Under the pieces are notes generated by a model. It did not search any database, had not been told where the DNA came from, and saw nothing but the letters and a program-made list of their open reading frames with translations. A stretch of 23,490 nt of DNA, from positions 1 to 23,490 of IMG/VR virus record IMGVR_UViG_3300010042_000023; one strand, written 5' to 3'. The position numbers and the translations under genes were made by a program. The stretch is from a virus. Below are positions 1 through 7,439 of this stretch, piece by piece. Each line of letters starts with the position of its first letter. Position 1 is the first letter of the stretch.

Positions 1-123
1 ATTCAAGGAGGGACGTGAAGGGTTCTTAATCCATACACCAGTAAGCACAGGCGTAATGGTCTGTGTATCACGGGCAGAGTATGGACGCTTACCAAACATA
101 ACCGTTGCAGCTTTGGATATAGC
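1..123. repeat. Terminal overlap copy 1 (circular contig join)
   Basis: These 123 bases are identical to the last 123 bases of the window. The repeat lies inside a minor tail gene whose frame continues across it, so it is best read as the overlap of a circular assembly and not as a biological terminal repeat. Confidence 0.95.
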
Positions 124-930
124 TGAACCTCCACCAGTTACAGTGAATGATCCTGCTGGTTGCTGAGCAGTAGTGAACTTAGCTCGATACCACCACACAG
201 CTGCTGCGTCATCACCAGTAGTTGTACTGATGTTTCCTAGCTCAGCATCAAATCCTGGAATGGTTGGTGAACCTGTCCAGTCATCTTGCTTCCAACCGAG
301 CACGACCACCATGCTTGGAGCTGAACCAGGCGTGACAGCCGGATAAGCAATGTTCTGAGCAGATGCGTTCGTCTGTATTGCTGGTCCGCCTACGGGCGTT
401 AGAGCGGCATTCCTGAACGTAGTTGTCTGAGCTGTCGTATCAGCATTGGCCACACCACCTGTGAAGGTAATGGTTGGTGCTGCTGTACCGTCATGAATCT
501 TTCCGAAGAGACGGACGTTTCCCATGTCAACAAGCGTGGTCCAACCTGAAGGTTGATTAGGAACACCAGCACCCGAGTTACGGATAGTTGCCAGACAGAG
601 GATAAGATCCCCTACTGCTGTTGACCCGTTATAGGCAACAGCTAGTGAAGCGTTGTTTCCTGTGAACGGACCTGATGAACCTATCCATGACATTGCAGCT
701 GAGTCGACATAAGAAACTCTGTAAGTGTTGAGTACACCCGCAGTGAATTCATAGTCATCTAGCTTGCCTGCCCCGGCAGTAATGGCGACAGTCAAGCCAC
801 CTCTAACGGTAGTCCAGGTGATGCCATCCGTGGATCTTTCGAACCATGCATAGTCGGCATCAGCCGGAGCACCCGTAAAGGCTAAGCGAACGCGAGATAG
901 ATCACCCGCATATGTTGCTGTAAGAGTCAT
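1..930 (-). CDS. Minor tail protein, N-terminal 310 residues (gene split by the join)
   Basis: The gene starts at ATG 930 and runs off base 1, resuming at 23367 down to 22894. The whole protein is 467 residues. This part begins MTLTATYAGD and is rich in G, T, S, N and beta-prone segments, without charged helices. Residues about 75-290 look like a phage beta-sandwich domain of the carbohydrate-binding or tail-adhesin kind (GSTAVGDLIL, then PSGWTTLVDMG, then TITFTGG). It directly follows the tape measure gene, which stops at 931, and that is the usual place for distal tail genes. The role as a distal tail or adhesion component is inferred from position and fold style. No enzyme motif is visible. 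Confidence 0.8.
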   Translation of the reverse strand, partial: MTLTATYAGDLSRVRLAFTGAPADADYAWFERSTDGITWTTVRGGLTVAITAGAGKLDDYEFTAGVLNTYRVSYVDSAAMSWIGSSGPFTGNNASLAVAYNGSTAVGDLILCLATIRNSGAGVPNQPSGWTTLVDMGNVRLFGKIHDGTAAPTITFTGGVANADTTAQTTTFRNAALTPVGGPAIQTNASAQNIAYPAVTPGSAPSMVVVLGWKQDDWTGSPTIPGFDAELGNISTTTGDDAAAVWWYRAKFTTAQQPAGSFTVTGGGSAISKAATVMFGKRPYSARDTQTITPVLTGVWIKNPSRPSLN

Positions 931-2844
931 CTATCTGCGTCCTCCTGTTCCTGTTCTAATCCCCGTAAGGATTGCGTCGCCTTGTTTGTCTAGCTCACCT
1001 TGAATAACCATGCTTAGCTGTTCTGAAATATCTATATTCAGAGTGAAGCTCTGATTTCCACCTAGCTGGTTATTAGGAACGATGGTTCCCTGTCCACGAG
1101 GAACGAAGAGTTCAGGACCCTTTTCACCAACAATGGCAGGACCGTTAATAGGTCCACCCTTAGCTAGATATGGAATGTTTGGGATAGATGGAATACCAAC
1201 TACGCCAGTAATATTATTTACGCCACCGATAGCACCGTTAATAATTCGGATGACTGCGTTAATGGCAGACTTAACGCCACCTACTACACCATCCCAGATA
1301 CCACCGATAAAGCGACCAACAGAGCTGAAGGCATCCTTGATACCTTGGACACCTTGGTTCCACTTGTCCTTAATCCATCCAACGACTTCACCGATCTTGC
1401 CGGTAATGCCATTCCATAGATAGCTAAACCACGCGGTAATAGTTCCCCACACTGATTTAACCCAGTCGACAGCTTCTGTGAAACCTTGCTTAATCCAGTC
1501 AACAGCTACGCCTATCGCATCACCGATTGCACGGAAGATACCTAGGAAAAACTCCTTGATAGGCTCCCAGTAGGTAATGATCAGAGCAACGATAGCAATC
1601 AAAGCTACTACCGCTGCAATAACAAGACCAATAGGGTTTGCCATCATGGCAGCATTTAGAAGCCACTGAGCAGCAGCCCATACACCGATAGCGATGATGA
1701 GCGGAGTAATCCAGCTAGTGTTCTGCTGAATAAAGTTAGCGATGTTCTGAAGCACAGGTGCCAAGAACTGAATCACCGGAACAAGAATGCTCGCTACGGT
1801 TGTCGCTAGATCAGCGAACGCTGTAGCCAGTGGCGGAATGATTGGTGCTACAGCTTTAAGGGCAGCAAGTAGTACAGATGAAACAGCACCGCCTACGGTC
1901 TGTAGAGCTGTACCGAATGCCTGTAGAGCTGCTTGCCCTTCTTTGCTTGACGTGAATCCGTGGATCGTATCGAGCACCTGAGCGAGTGGACTAATAGCCC
2001 CTTCTGCACCAGCGCTTAGACCCTTGAATACGTCACCGACAATGCCGACGATATCGCCAAGCATCGCAAAGAGTTGCTTGAACGCGTCAATGCCACCTTG
2101 AATCCAGTCAGCTATCTTGCCTGACTCTTTAGCTTCATGAACCCAAGCAGCGAATCCCTGTGCAGCTCCCCCGGCACCAGCCGTTAGGTTGGTGAACATG
2201 TTCGAGCCGACAGAAGCTACGTCTAAGAACGCTTGACCTAGTGGTGCCAGTGCTGCACCAACGTTAGTCACAAAGCGAGCTGAGTTCGAGAGGATAGCAT
2301 TTAGACTATTGACGTTCTCTTTCTGCTTCAGCATTGCCGTGAACTTGGTACCGACACCACCAATGGCAGTACCGATTCTCTCAAAACCACCTGTTAGTTG
2401 CGGGATTACACCTTTAAGATTCTGTACCGCAGGAGCTAGCGACTTCTCTAGTGAAGCAGAAACTTTAGACTTGAGAGTGTCGAGCGTTGGCGTTAGCTTC
2501 TCGAAAGCCTTCTTAACACCATCCGCACCTAGCTTCATTGTGACCAGAGCGGCACCAGCTACAGCAGCTGCACCAGGAACCAAGCCCAGTGCACCCGAGG
2601 CCGCTACGGCGAAACCAGCTAGGCCGGATACCGCATTAACGCCACCCGCAAGACTAGACATCGAGCTTGCTAGCTGTAGTCCGCTCTTAGCAGCAGAACC
2701 AAAGCTACTTGAAAGACTCTTTGAGAACTTTGAACCGTCCCCATTCAAAGACTTCAGGGAAGCCTGAGCGACTGTTACGCCACGTAGTAGACCTGATATG
2801 TCCGATAGGAACTTAAACTTGATATTACGTTGACCATCTGCCAT
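931..2844 (-). CDS. Tape measure protein
   Basis: 637 residues, the longest gene in the genome. It sets tail length and is thought to pass into the host envelope during DNA entry. The sequence has the family signature: low-complexity A/G/S/V-rich amphipathic helices, hydrophobic stretches around 310-360 and a strongly hydrophobic block around 378-428, repeated W-containing helices at 430-520 (VDWIKQGF, VDWVKSVW, VGWIKDKW), and a C-terminal GGPINGPAIVGEKGPELFVP motif seen in many tape measures. At about 0.15 nm per residue the tail would be roughly 95 nm, on the short side for siphoviruses. It lies between the gp10-like gene and the minor tail genes, with 7 bases separating it from the upstream gene. 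Confidence 0.95.
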   Translation of the reverse strand: MADGQRNIKFKFLSDISGLLRGVTVAQASLKSLNGDGSKFSKSLSSSFGSAAKSGLQLASSMSSLAGGVNAVSGLAGFAVAASGALGLVPGAAAVAGAALVTMKLGADGVKKAFEKLTPTLDTLKSKVSASLEKSLAPAVQNLKGVIPQLTGGFERIGTAIGGVGTKFTAMLKQKENVNSLNAILSNSARFVTNVGAALAPLGQAFLDVASVGSNMFTNLTAGAGGAAQGFAAWVHEAKESGKIADWIQGGIDAFKQLFAMLGDIVGIVGDVFKGLSAGAEGAISPLAQVLDTIHGFTSSKEGQAALQAFGTALQTVGGAVSSVLLAALKAVAPIIPPLATAFADLATTVASILVPVIQFLAPVLQNIANFIQQNTSWITPLIIAIGVWAAAQWLLNAAMMANPIGLVIAAVVALIAIVALIITYWEPIKEFFLGIFRAIGDAIGVAVDWIKQGFTEAVDWVKSVWGTITAWFSYLWNGITGKIGEVVGWIKDKWNQGVQGIKDAFSSVGRFIGGIWDGVVGGVKSAINAVIRIINGAIGGVNNITGVVGIPSIPNIPYLAKGGPINGPAIVGEKGPELFVPRGQGTIVPNNQLGGNQSFTLNIDISEQLSMVIQGELDKQGDAILTGIRTGTGGRR

Positions 2845-2851
2845 TTAGCAT

Positions 2852-3343
2852 TTAGCCCCCTCTCACGAACTCGCTAACCGCATCATCAGCAGCCGCGAAG
2901 AATAGTTTCTGAATCAATGGCGCTTCCTTCTCGATAAGCGGGAAGAACCAATAGCCCTGACTTCCACGGTGCGGTTTGTACTGTCGCTTGATATTCCCGC
3001 GATACTGTGGAGCGCCGAACCAACCGGACCTTGTGCTTGTACCGAACTCAGAACCGAATAGGACTGCGTACGCGGGTACACGTTGCTTACCCACCTTGCG
3101 AGTACCACCCGCTTGAACAACCGGCACACGGTCGCGTAGGGCTTTAATCGTGGGCACCATGAGTGCTGCCTGATGCCCTTCAGCAGTAGCAGCAAGTTTT
3201 GCCTTACCGGCTAGTGCAGTCGCAATGTCTTTTGACTTGTCACGTAGCCGGTCGTTGGCATCTTTGGGTAGCGCTTGCATCTTACGTAATGCTTGGTCGA
3301 GCCCTTCAATTCTGATTGGCACGATAAGACTTCTGTTAGCCAT
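2852..3343 (-). CDS. HK97 gp10-like tail-associated protein
   Basis: 163 residues starting MANRSLIVPIRIEGL. The N-terminus (IRIEGLDQALRKMQALPKDAN) and the helical first half resemble the HK97 gp10 / tail-completion family. The second half is basic and aromatic (YAVLFGSEFGT, RQYKPHRGSQGYWFFPLIEKE), also seen in that family. It sits between the tail chaperone frameshift product (ending 3352) and the tape measure, a less common position than the usual place before the major tail gene. Function is inferred from family resemblance; a minor tail component is equally possible. Confidence 0.6.
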   Translation of the reverse strand: MANRSLIVPIRIEGLDQALRKMQALPKDANDRLRDKSKDIATALAGKAKLAATAEGHQAALMVPTIKALRDRVPVVQAGGTRKVGKQRVPAYAVLFGSEFGTSTRSGWFGAPQYRGNIKRQYKPHRGSQGYWFFPLIEKEAPLIQKLFFAAADDAVSEFVRGG

Positions 3344-3351
3344 GAATACTC

Positions 3352-3791
3352 CTATCCGGATACAGCGTTAGGACTACGTTTCTTGCCCTTAGATGCATCC
3401 TCTTCTGCCTTACGGCGTTCGACTAGCATCTCCACAACTGTTGCCATGAAGAGCTCGCCCTCAGTCATCTCAAACCATTCATCTGGTTTAACGCCAGTTT
3501 CGATAAGCAAATAACTGAGGGTCCATCCGAGGCTACCTACTTTGAAGCTTTTGGGCCGTCATCCAACTTAGGTTCAATATCGTATTGAGCCATGAAGTCT
3601 TCTAGAGATCCCTTGAATAGCTTCTTGTCTACGGCGACAACGTGTGCCACTTCATAGACTGATGCAAGACTCTCATTAAGGTCTTTTGCTGATTTGCCGG
3701 TAGTGGCTTCCCAGCGAAGAGTCGCACGAGAACCTAGAGTCACCTCAAAGCTATTTCCATCATCATCGGTACACACCATTACTTGACTCAT
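3352..3791 (-). CDS. Tail assembly chaperone, -1 frameshift product (gpGT-like)
   Basis: On the minus strand the zero-frame codons GGC CCA AAA GCT contain the slippery heptamer C CCA AAA (3555 to 3549), a canonical X XXY YYZ. A -1 slip there bypasses the TAG at 3537-3539 and reads on through SFKVGSLGWTLSYLLIE, then GVKPDEWFEMTEGEL, to a TAG at 3352-3354, giving 146 residues. The extension has no start codon or ribosome site of its own near the slip and is protein-like throughout. This is the arrangement known for lambda gpG/gpGT and most siphoviruses. Frameshift efficiency cannot be judged from sequence. Confidence 0.85.
3537..3791 (-). CDS. Tail assembly chaperone, short form (gpG-like)
   Basis: 84 residues, beginning MSQVMVCTDDDGNSFEV and ending DDGPKASK. 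Such proteins coat the tape measure during tail assembly and are absent from the mature tail. The identification rests on position before the tape measure, small acidic character, and a slippery heptamer near the 3' end that gives an extended form. The ATG overlaps the end of the upstream gene (stop at 3788) by 4 bases, so translation is probably coupled. Confidence 0.85.
   Translation of the reverse strand: MSQVMVCTDDDGNSFEVTLGSRATLRWEATTGKSAKDLNESLASVYEVAHVVAVDKKLFKGSLEDFMAQYDIEPKLDDGPKASK
3549..3555 (-). promoter_or_regulatory. Programmed -1 ribosomal frameshift site CCCAAAA
   Basis: Heptamer C CCA AAA in the correct phase, four codons before the zero-frame stop. No strong downstream stem-loop is obvious by eye. 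Confidence 0.85.
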
Positions 3792-4132
3792 ACTGAGATC
3801 ACCCCGCGAGTTACCGAAGTAACGCTTGAGTAGTCAACGTATGCACGTCCCGCATTGGCATCACCATAAGCGCGACCGAATGTCCCAACCGGGAAAGGGC
3901 CGATAATACGGAAGCCAGCAGCAGGAACAGTAACGGTTAGATCGGCTACGTCTAGACCATCCACAGTTAGTGGAGTCTGAACAGTAACGGTGATCGGTGC
4001 GCCTGAACCATTGAGCACATAGAGCATGGTGCGTCCAGTGTCGATAATATCGCCATCAACAGTAGGACCAGTTAGCACAGTTGCAGTGCCGGTACGTGTA
4101 ACAGGTTGTGTAGTAACAGATACTCTAGCCAT
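3788..4132 (-). CDS. Beta-rich structural protein, function unknown
   Basis: 114 residues (MARVSVTTQPVTRTG...). The protein is almost all alternating T/V/G segments with few charged residues, pointing to a small beta-sandwich (VLNGSGAPITVTVQT, LTVTVPAAGFRIIGPF). Similar small proteins occur near head or major tail genes of actinophages and may decorate the head or tail, but I cannot assign it to a named family with certainty. It starts 3 bases after the major tail gene stops and overlaps the chaperone gene by 4 bases, so all three are probably co-translated. Confidence 0.6.
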   Translation of the reverse strand: MARVSVTTQPVTRTGTATVLTGPTVDGDIIDTGRTMLYVLNGSGAPITVTVQTPLTVDGLDVADLTVTVPAAGFRIIGPFPVGTFGRAYGDANAGRAYVDYSSVTSVTRGVISV

Positions 4133-4135
4133 TTA

Positions 4136-4549
4136 TTACACCCCCGTCGCTGTGTAGCTTATGACCTGGAAAGTTGTTTCTGTCATATCGTTGTCGCGTA
4201 CGTCTCCACCCAATGGGCCTGGACGTGCTCGCAGAACACCAGTGACAGTGAACTTCTGATCAGCCTTATCGTTAAGGTGAACTAGTTCAAAATCGACGTC
4301 TTCACCCTTGTGCTCCCATAGAAAGCGGGAAACACCAGTGGTGTGGAAGTCGGCATAGAAAGTAACGTCAAGTGTTGGGTTGTCGTCTACTTCCTGGACA
4401 GTGCGGTTAGCTCCTGAAGAACAGTAGCTATATAGAACGTCTCCATCATCGATACCCGGATCGAACGTGTATGACTGCACCTGGCAATCCACACTAGTTC
4501 CGTCAAGGGTGAATGAGATGTTCTTATTACGGTTTACGTTTAAAGACAT
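4136..4549 (-). CDS. Major tail protein
   Basis: 137 residues (MSLNVNRNKNISFTLDG...). It should form the tail tube as stacked hexamers. The sequence is beta-rich with the pattern of major tail proteins: an early FTLDG strand, a central NPTLDVTFYADF segment, and a C-terminal GDVRDNDMTETTFQVISY. Position fits, after the putative tail terminator and before the tail chaperones. At 137 residues it is at the small end for the family. A ribosome site (AGGAGG) lies just upstream of the ATG at 4549. Confidence 0.8.
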   Translation of the reverse strand: MSLNVNRNKNISFTLDGTSVDCQVQSYTFDPGIDDGDVLYSYCSSGANRTVQEVDDNPTLDVTFYADFHTTGVSRFLWEHKGEDVDFELVHLNDKADQKFTVTGVLRARPGPLGGDVRDNDMTETTFQVISYTATGV

Positions 4550-4552
4550 TGT

Positions 4553-4912
4553 TTATCCTCCTAAGGAAATTTGTACTTCGAATGTGTAGCAGGGCAGCGA
4601 GGCCGTCCCAGTTTCTAGAAAGTTGAAGCTTGCAGAAGAAACCTCTGCAACGTCGGTTAAGTCTTCTACGGCTTGTGCTACTTCTGGCAGTAAGCGGTAA
4701 AGACTGTCAGTGTTCTTTGAGTCAGCACTCACAACTAGGTATAGCTGCAAGACGCCATCTACTGGACAACCTCGTATGAAGTTGATGCTAGGAACTCCCA
4801 TAACTACAGCTGGTGTAGCCATATCGGCAACGACTGCTTGATAGACAAGAACACCATCTACCGTCTTGAGAGCTTGATAGATCTCAGTAACAACTTCTTT
4901 GATGGATGCCAT
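4553..4912 (-). CDS. Tail terminator-like protein
   Basis: 119 residues. Tail terminators cap the growing tail tube and form the interface to the head connector. The sequence has the alternating pattern of the gpU / gp10-type terminators: an N-terminal helix (KEVVTEIYQALKTVDGV), then PAVVMGVPSINF, LQLYLVVSADSKNTDSLYRLLPEVAQAVE and a final strand YTFEVQISLGG. It lies between the head-tail adaptor and the major tail gene, the usual place for a terminator, and its ATG overlaps the adaptor stop by one base. Confidence 0.7.
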   Translation of the reverse strand: MASIKEVVTEIYQALKTVDGVLVYQAVVADMATPAVVMGVPSINFIRGCPVDGVLQLYLVVSADSKNTDSLYRLLPEVAQAVEDLTDVAEVSSASFNFLETGTASLPCYTFEVQISLGG

Positions 4913-5274
4913 TACGCAATCACCGGTGGAGCGTATCGACCGATACCTAGCATTCGTTCTATGTCTGCGTCGAAAGCAGGAACGCGAGCTGAACCCAATT
5001 CACCTAGAGACACAAAGCCTTCAGGTGAGTTACGTCTAGTAAACCAACGTCCAGCTTGTCTCAGGGTTCCGAGAACTGTAAGGACTGTTGGCTTAGGACG
5101 TGTGTCGAGCTCATCAAAGCTAAAGTCCATGTCCCACTTATTCGCTTCAACGTATGCAACAGCAGCGTCTAGACATTGCTGTAGTGCTGCATCATCTCTA
5201 TCGTCTTCACGGTTGGTTACATCAGTGAACTTGTCTGCTTTAAAGTCTCCTAATGTTGGTGGCCAAATAGCCAT
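4912..5274 (-). CDS. Head-tail adaptor (connector) protein
   Basis: 120 residues (MAIWPPTLGDFKADKFTD...). Helical, acidic, with an ALQQCLDAAVAYVEANKW helix like those in HK97 gp6 / SPP1 gp15 type adaptors that dock under the portal ring. It is the first gene after the major capsid gene, the canonical adaptor position. The ATG at 5274 is preceded by AAAGGAGA at good distance. The only feature separating it from the capsid gene is a strong hairpin (5296-5327). Confidence 0.75.
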   Translation of the reverse strand: MAIWPPTLGDFKADKFTDVTNREDDRDDAALQQCLDAAVAYVEANKWDMDFSFDELDTRPKPTVLTVLGTLRQAGRWFTRRNSPEGFVSLGELGSARVPAFDADIERMLGIGRYAPPVIA

Positions 5275-5295
5275 TGAGCATTCTCCTTTAAGATG

Positions 5296-5327
5296 CAGAA
5301 GGGGCCACCTTTCGGCGACCCCTTCTG
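5296..5327 (-). terminator. Strong hairpin with GAAA loop just after the capsid gene
   Basis: On the minus strand a 14-bp stem is formed by CAGAAGGGG-T-CGCC and its partner GGTG-G-CCCCTTCTG (two G-T pairs) closed by a GAAA tetraloop. No U-run follows on the transcript, so it is more likely a partial terminator or mRNA 3'-end stabiliser that keeps capsid mRNA more abundant than tail mRNA than a full stop. Confidence 0.7.
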
Positions 5328-5340
5328 TACATCCTGTTTA

Positions 5341-6612
5341 TTAGCTAGCAGCTGTAACCTGAACAGCCTTTACGCCGCGCCCGCCTTCACGAACGATGCA
5401 ACCCGCGTAACCCCAGATGCCAACCTTGATTGTGTGAGGTCCGGCAACCTGATCGTAAGTGAACTCGGTTAGGCCACTCTCGAATAGAAGGGTGTCCTGT
5501 GGCTTAAGGATAAGGAACTTGTCCGGGTATGAACCTGTACCTACACCTTCAGTCTGGATAACTCCTAGACCACGAATACGTCCTTCGACGGCAACTTCAC
5601 CGACACCGAAGACGTTCATTGCGACACCAGAGTCACCACCGATTAGCGGACGACCATCAGCATCCTTTAGCTTAAGGAATGCACCATAACGCTGAGGGGT
5701 CATAACGATTAGTTCAGCGTTGGCGTGACGCGCTACACGTACAGCAACAGATGCGTCAACGACTGCATCTAGAGCACCAGTTACGAAAGCCGCTTCATTG
5801 GCTAGGGTCGCTGAGACACCAGCTGCTGTCTTAAGCTTGGAACCTACTAGAGCTTCAATCTGGTAGTTGTATACGGAAACGAGGTCACCGAAGATAACTG
5901 CGTCGATTGAAGGGTCTGAGCTGTCAAGGAACTGACGTGAGTAGTCCTGCTCACCAGTGATGGTTACAGGAGTCATTACATCGGTACCTGTGGTGATTGC
6001 GTTAGTAGCGGTAGGCGCGTCGTTCTCGTTCGCCTGTACACCTACTACTGAATCAGTACCCGCAGTCTGCTTACCGAAGTTGATTGCACGTGGGTCCTGA
6101 CCTAGCGGAAGGTTACGAACAGCATTAGCGATCGCACGACCTTGACGCTTAAGTGTCTCGAACTCATCAGTCATCCAACGAGGCTGGATAAGACCAGAAC
6201 CCGCAGATGTTGATAGCGCACGTGTGTGAGCCTGTAGACGCTCAGCCGCATTACGGTTTCCCTTTGAAGCCTGGTAACCATCAGCGAAGAATGAGTGTCC
6301 ACCTTCCTTACGGTAATGACCAGGGTCACGGTCCTGAGTTGTGAAGCGTGAGCCGCGTGTTTCCTCGGCTCCTGTGTTTGCGTCTACTTCTGCCGCTAGA
6401 GCGCCTACCTTGGTAGAACGTTCCTGAGCTTCAGTTAGAGCAGTGATTTCGTCGGCTAGCTTGCGTGCTGCCTCGTTCTGCTCTGTAACACTGCGCAACT
6501 CGTCATCTGATAGGTCACGCTTTTCTGTGGCTGCCTTGTCAGTGATTGAACGAACGTTCGCGTTTAGTGCGTCGAACTTTCCTCTCTGTGCAGCGATATA
6601 TGGATTAGACAT
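5341..6612 (-). CDS. Major capsid protein, HK97 fold
   Basis: 423 residues. It builds the icosahedral head. Residues 1 to about 105 are charged and helical (ATEKRDLSDDELRSVTEQNEA), matching the scaffold-like delta domain that the prohead protease removes in HK97-type phages. The rest is the shell domain, including WMTDEFETLKRQGRAI, FLDSSDPSIDAVIFGDLVSVYNYQIEALVGS (written here only as a region around 228-258), the MTPQRYGAFLKLKDADGRPL segment near 305, and a C-terminal IWGYAGCIVREG strand. A clear ribosome site (AAAGGGAGC) precedes ATG 6612. The protease lies directly upstream, consistent with delta-domain cleavage. Confidence 0.95.
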   Translation of the reverse strand: MSNPYIAAQRGKFDALNANVRSITDKAATEKRDLSDDELRSVTEQNEAARKLADEITALTEAQERSTKVGALAAEVDANTGAEETRGSRFTTQDRDPGHYRKEGGHSFFADGYQASKGNRNAAERLQAHTRALSTSAGSGLIQPRWMTDEFETLKRQGRAIANAVRNLPLGQDPRAINFGKQTAGTDSVVGVQANENDAPTATNAITTGTDVMTPVTITGEQDYSRQFLDSSDPSIDAVIFGDLVSVYNYQIEALVGSKLKTAAGVSATLANEAAFVTGALDAVVDASVAVRVARHANAELIVMTPQRYGAFLKLKDADGRPLIGGDSGVAMNVFGVGEVAVEGRIRGLGVIQTEGVGTGSYPDKFLILKPQDTLLFESGLTEFTYDQVAGPHTIKVGIWGYAGCIVREGGRGVKAVQVTAAS

Positions 6613-6741
6613 TGTATAGCTCCCTTTAAAGTATTTTTGTGTTGCTAAACCTCCTGTTTGCCGGGTGTCGTTAATAAGATGTAAGGGGTGCAGCTATGCC
6701 TAGCTGGGTGTCTTAGTTCTTAGAACGGGGTGCGGTACATA

Positions 6742-7296
6742 TCAAGCCAGTGGAGGCAATACAGGCCATGTGGCTAGTATTTGCTGAGCTTGATTTAAAC
6801 GGGTTCTGCTCTGTTCTGCTCTGACGGCAGTAACTAGAGCGTCTTCACCGTACGCACCTTCAGGCACTACTGATACCTCAAAGAGGTGTGCTTTGGTACG
6901 TTCAACAACGCCATTGGGTAGGCGTCTATCTGAAACCATGTGGAACCCTACAGATAGATCTGTTAGCGCCCCGTCTCTTAGTAGCTCTAGAGTCTCGTTA
7001 CCTCGCTCGGTATTGGAGACTCTGAACTGCATATAGAGACCACGTGAATCATTACGCATCTCGATAGCGCGACCAATGATTGATCCGCCTTGCGATTGGT
7101 GATCACGAGTGAACTTGATTCTATTAACAGCAGCGGCCTGGTGATCAAATGCACCAGAGGCAAACTGTTCTACTAGAGTGGCATCAATACGCTTAGCTAG
7201 TCCGTATGGAACTACGATGCCTTCAACTGTTCGGCCGTCACCTGAACTACGTATTTCTAGGTCAGGTGTGAAGCTACGTATTTGCATATCGTCCAT
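6742..7296 (-). CDS. Prohead protease, HK97 type (family S78)
   Basis: 184 residues from ATG 7296, whose A is shared with the TAA stop of the small upstream gene (TAATG), suggesting coupled translation. An in-frame ATG at 7314 would add six residues. It cleaves the capsid delta domain during maturation. Family features: EGIVVPYGLAKRI near the start, FASGAFDH, the catalytic histidine in FTRDH (H66), GRAIEMRND, and the catalytic serine in LTDLSVGF (S115), followed by VVERTKAHLFEVSVVPEGAY. Length and order (portal, protease, capsid) are standard. Confidence 0.93.
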   Translation of the reverse strand: MDDMQIRSFTPDLEIRSSGDGRTVEGIVVPYGLAKRIDATLVEQFASGAFDHQAAAVNRIKFTRDHQSQGGSIIGRAIEMRNDSRGLYMQFRVSNTERGNETLELLRDGALTDLSVGFHMVSDRRLPNGVVERTKAHLFEVSVVPEGAYGEDALVTAVRAEQSRTRLNQAQQILATWPVLPPLA

Positions 7297-7439
7297 TACT
7301 TCATACCGCTCCATTCTTTAAAGTGTTCAGCGCATAGGCCGTACTTAACTTCAGGTTCTTTGCACTCCCCCGCCGTACATGTGGGCACCTTAGGAGTTTG
7401 CTTTGTCGCCTGTGTCGTCTTGCGTGTTGTTGGTGGCAT
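7296..7439 (-). CDS. 47-aa cysteine-rich protein between portal and protease
   Basis: ATG at 7439 follows an excellent ribosome site (AAGGAGG). It overlaps the last 50 bases of the portal gene in another frame and ends in a TAATG overlap with the protease gene. The protein starts MPPTTRKTTQATKQ, a basic unstructured tail, and ends with C-x4-C-x11-C-x2-H (TCTAGEC, then LCAEH), a likely zinc-binding knuckle. Family unknown to me. Because it is made in the head operon it may assist head assembly or pair with the portal or protease; that is only inferred from place. Confidence 0.75.
   Translation of the reverse strand: MPPTTRKTTQATKQTPKVPTCTAGECKEPEVKYGLCAEHFKEWSGMK

Noticed and set aside
1-123. 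123-bp direct terminal repeats as true phage ends or an insertion element's repeats
   Set aside because: The repeat lies within a tail gene whose frame runs straight through the join, and no packaging or transposase gene adjoins it. Assembly overlap is the simple reading.
1082-2767. Plus-strand open frames across the tape measure region
   Set aside because: They mirror the minus-strand tape measure gene, lack ribosome sites and have no protein-like composition.
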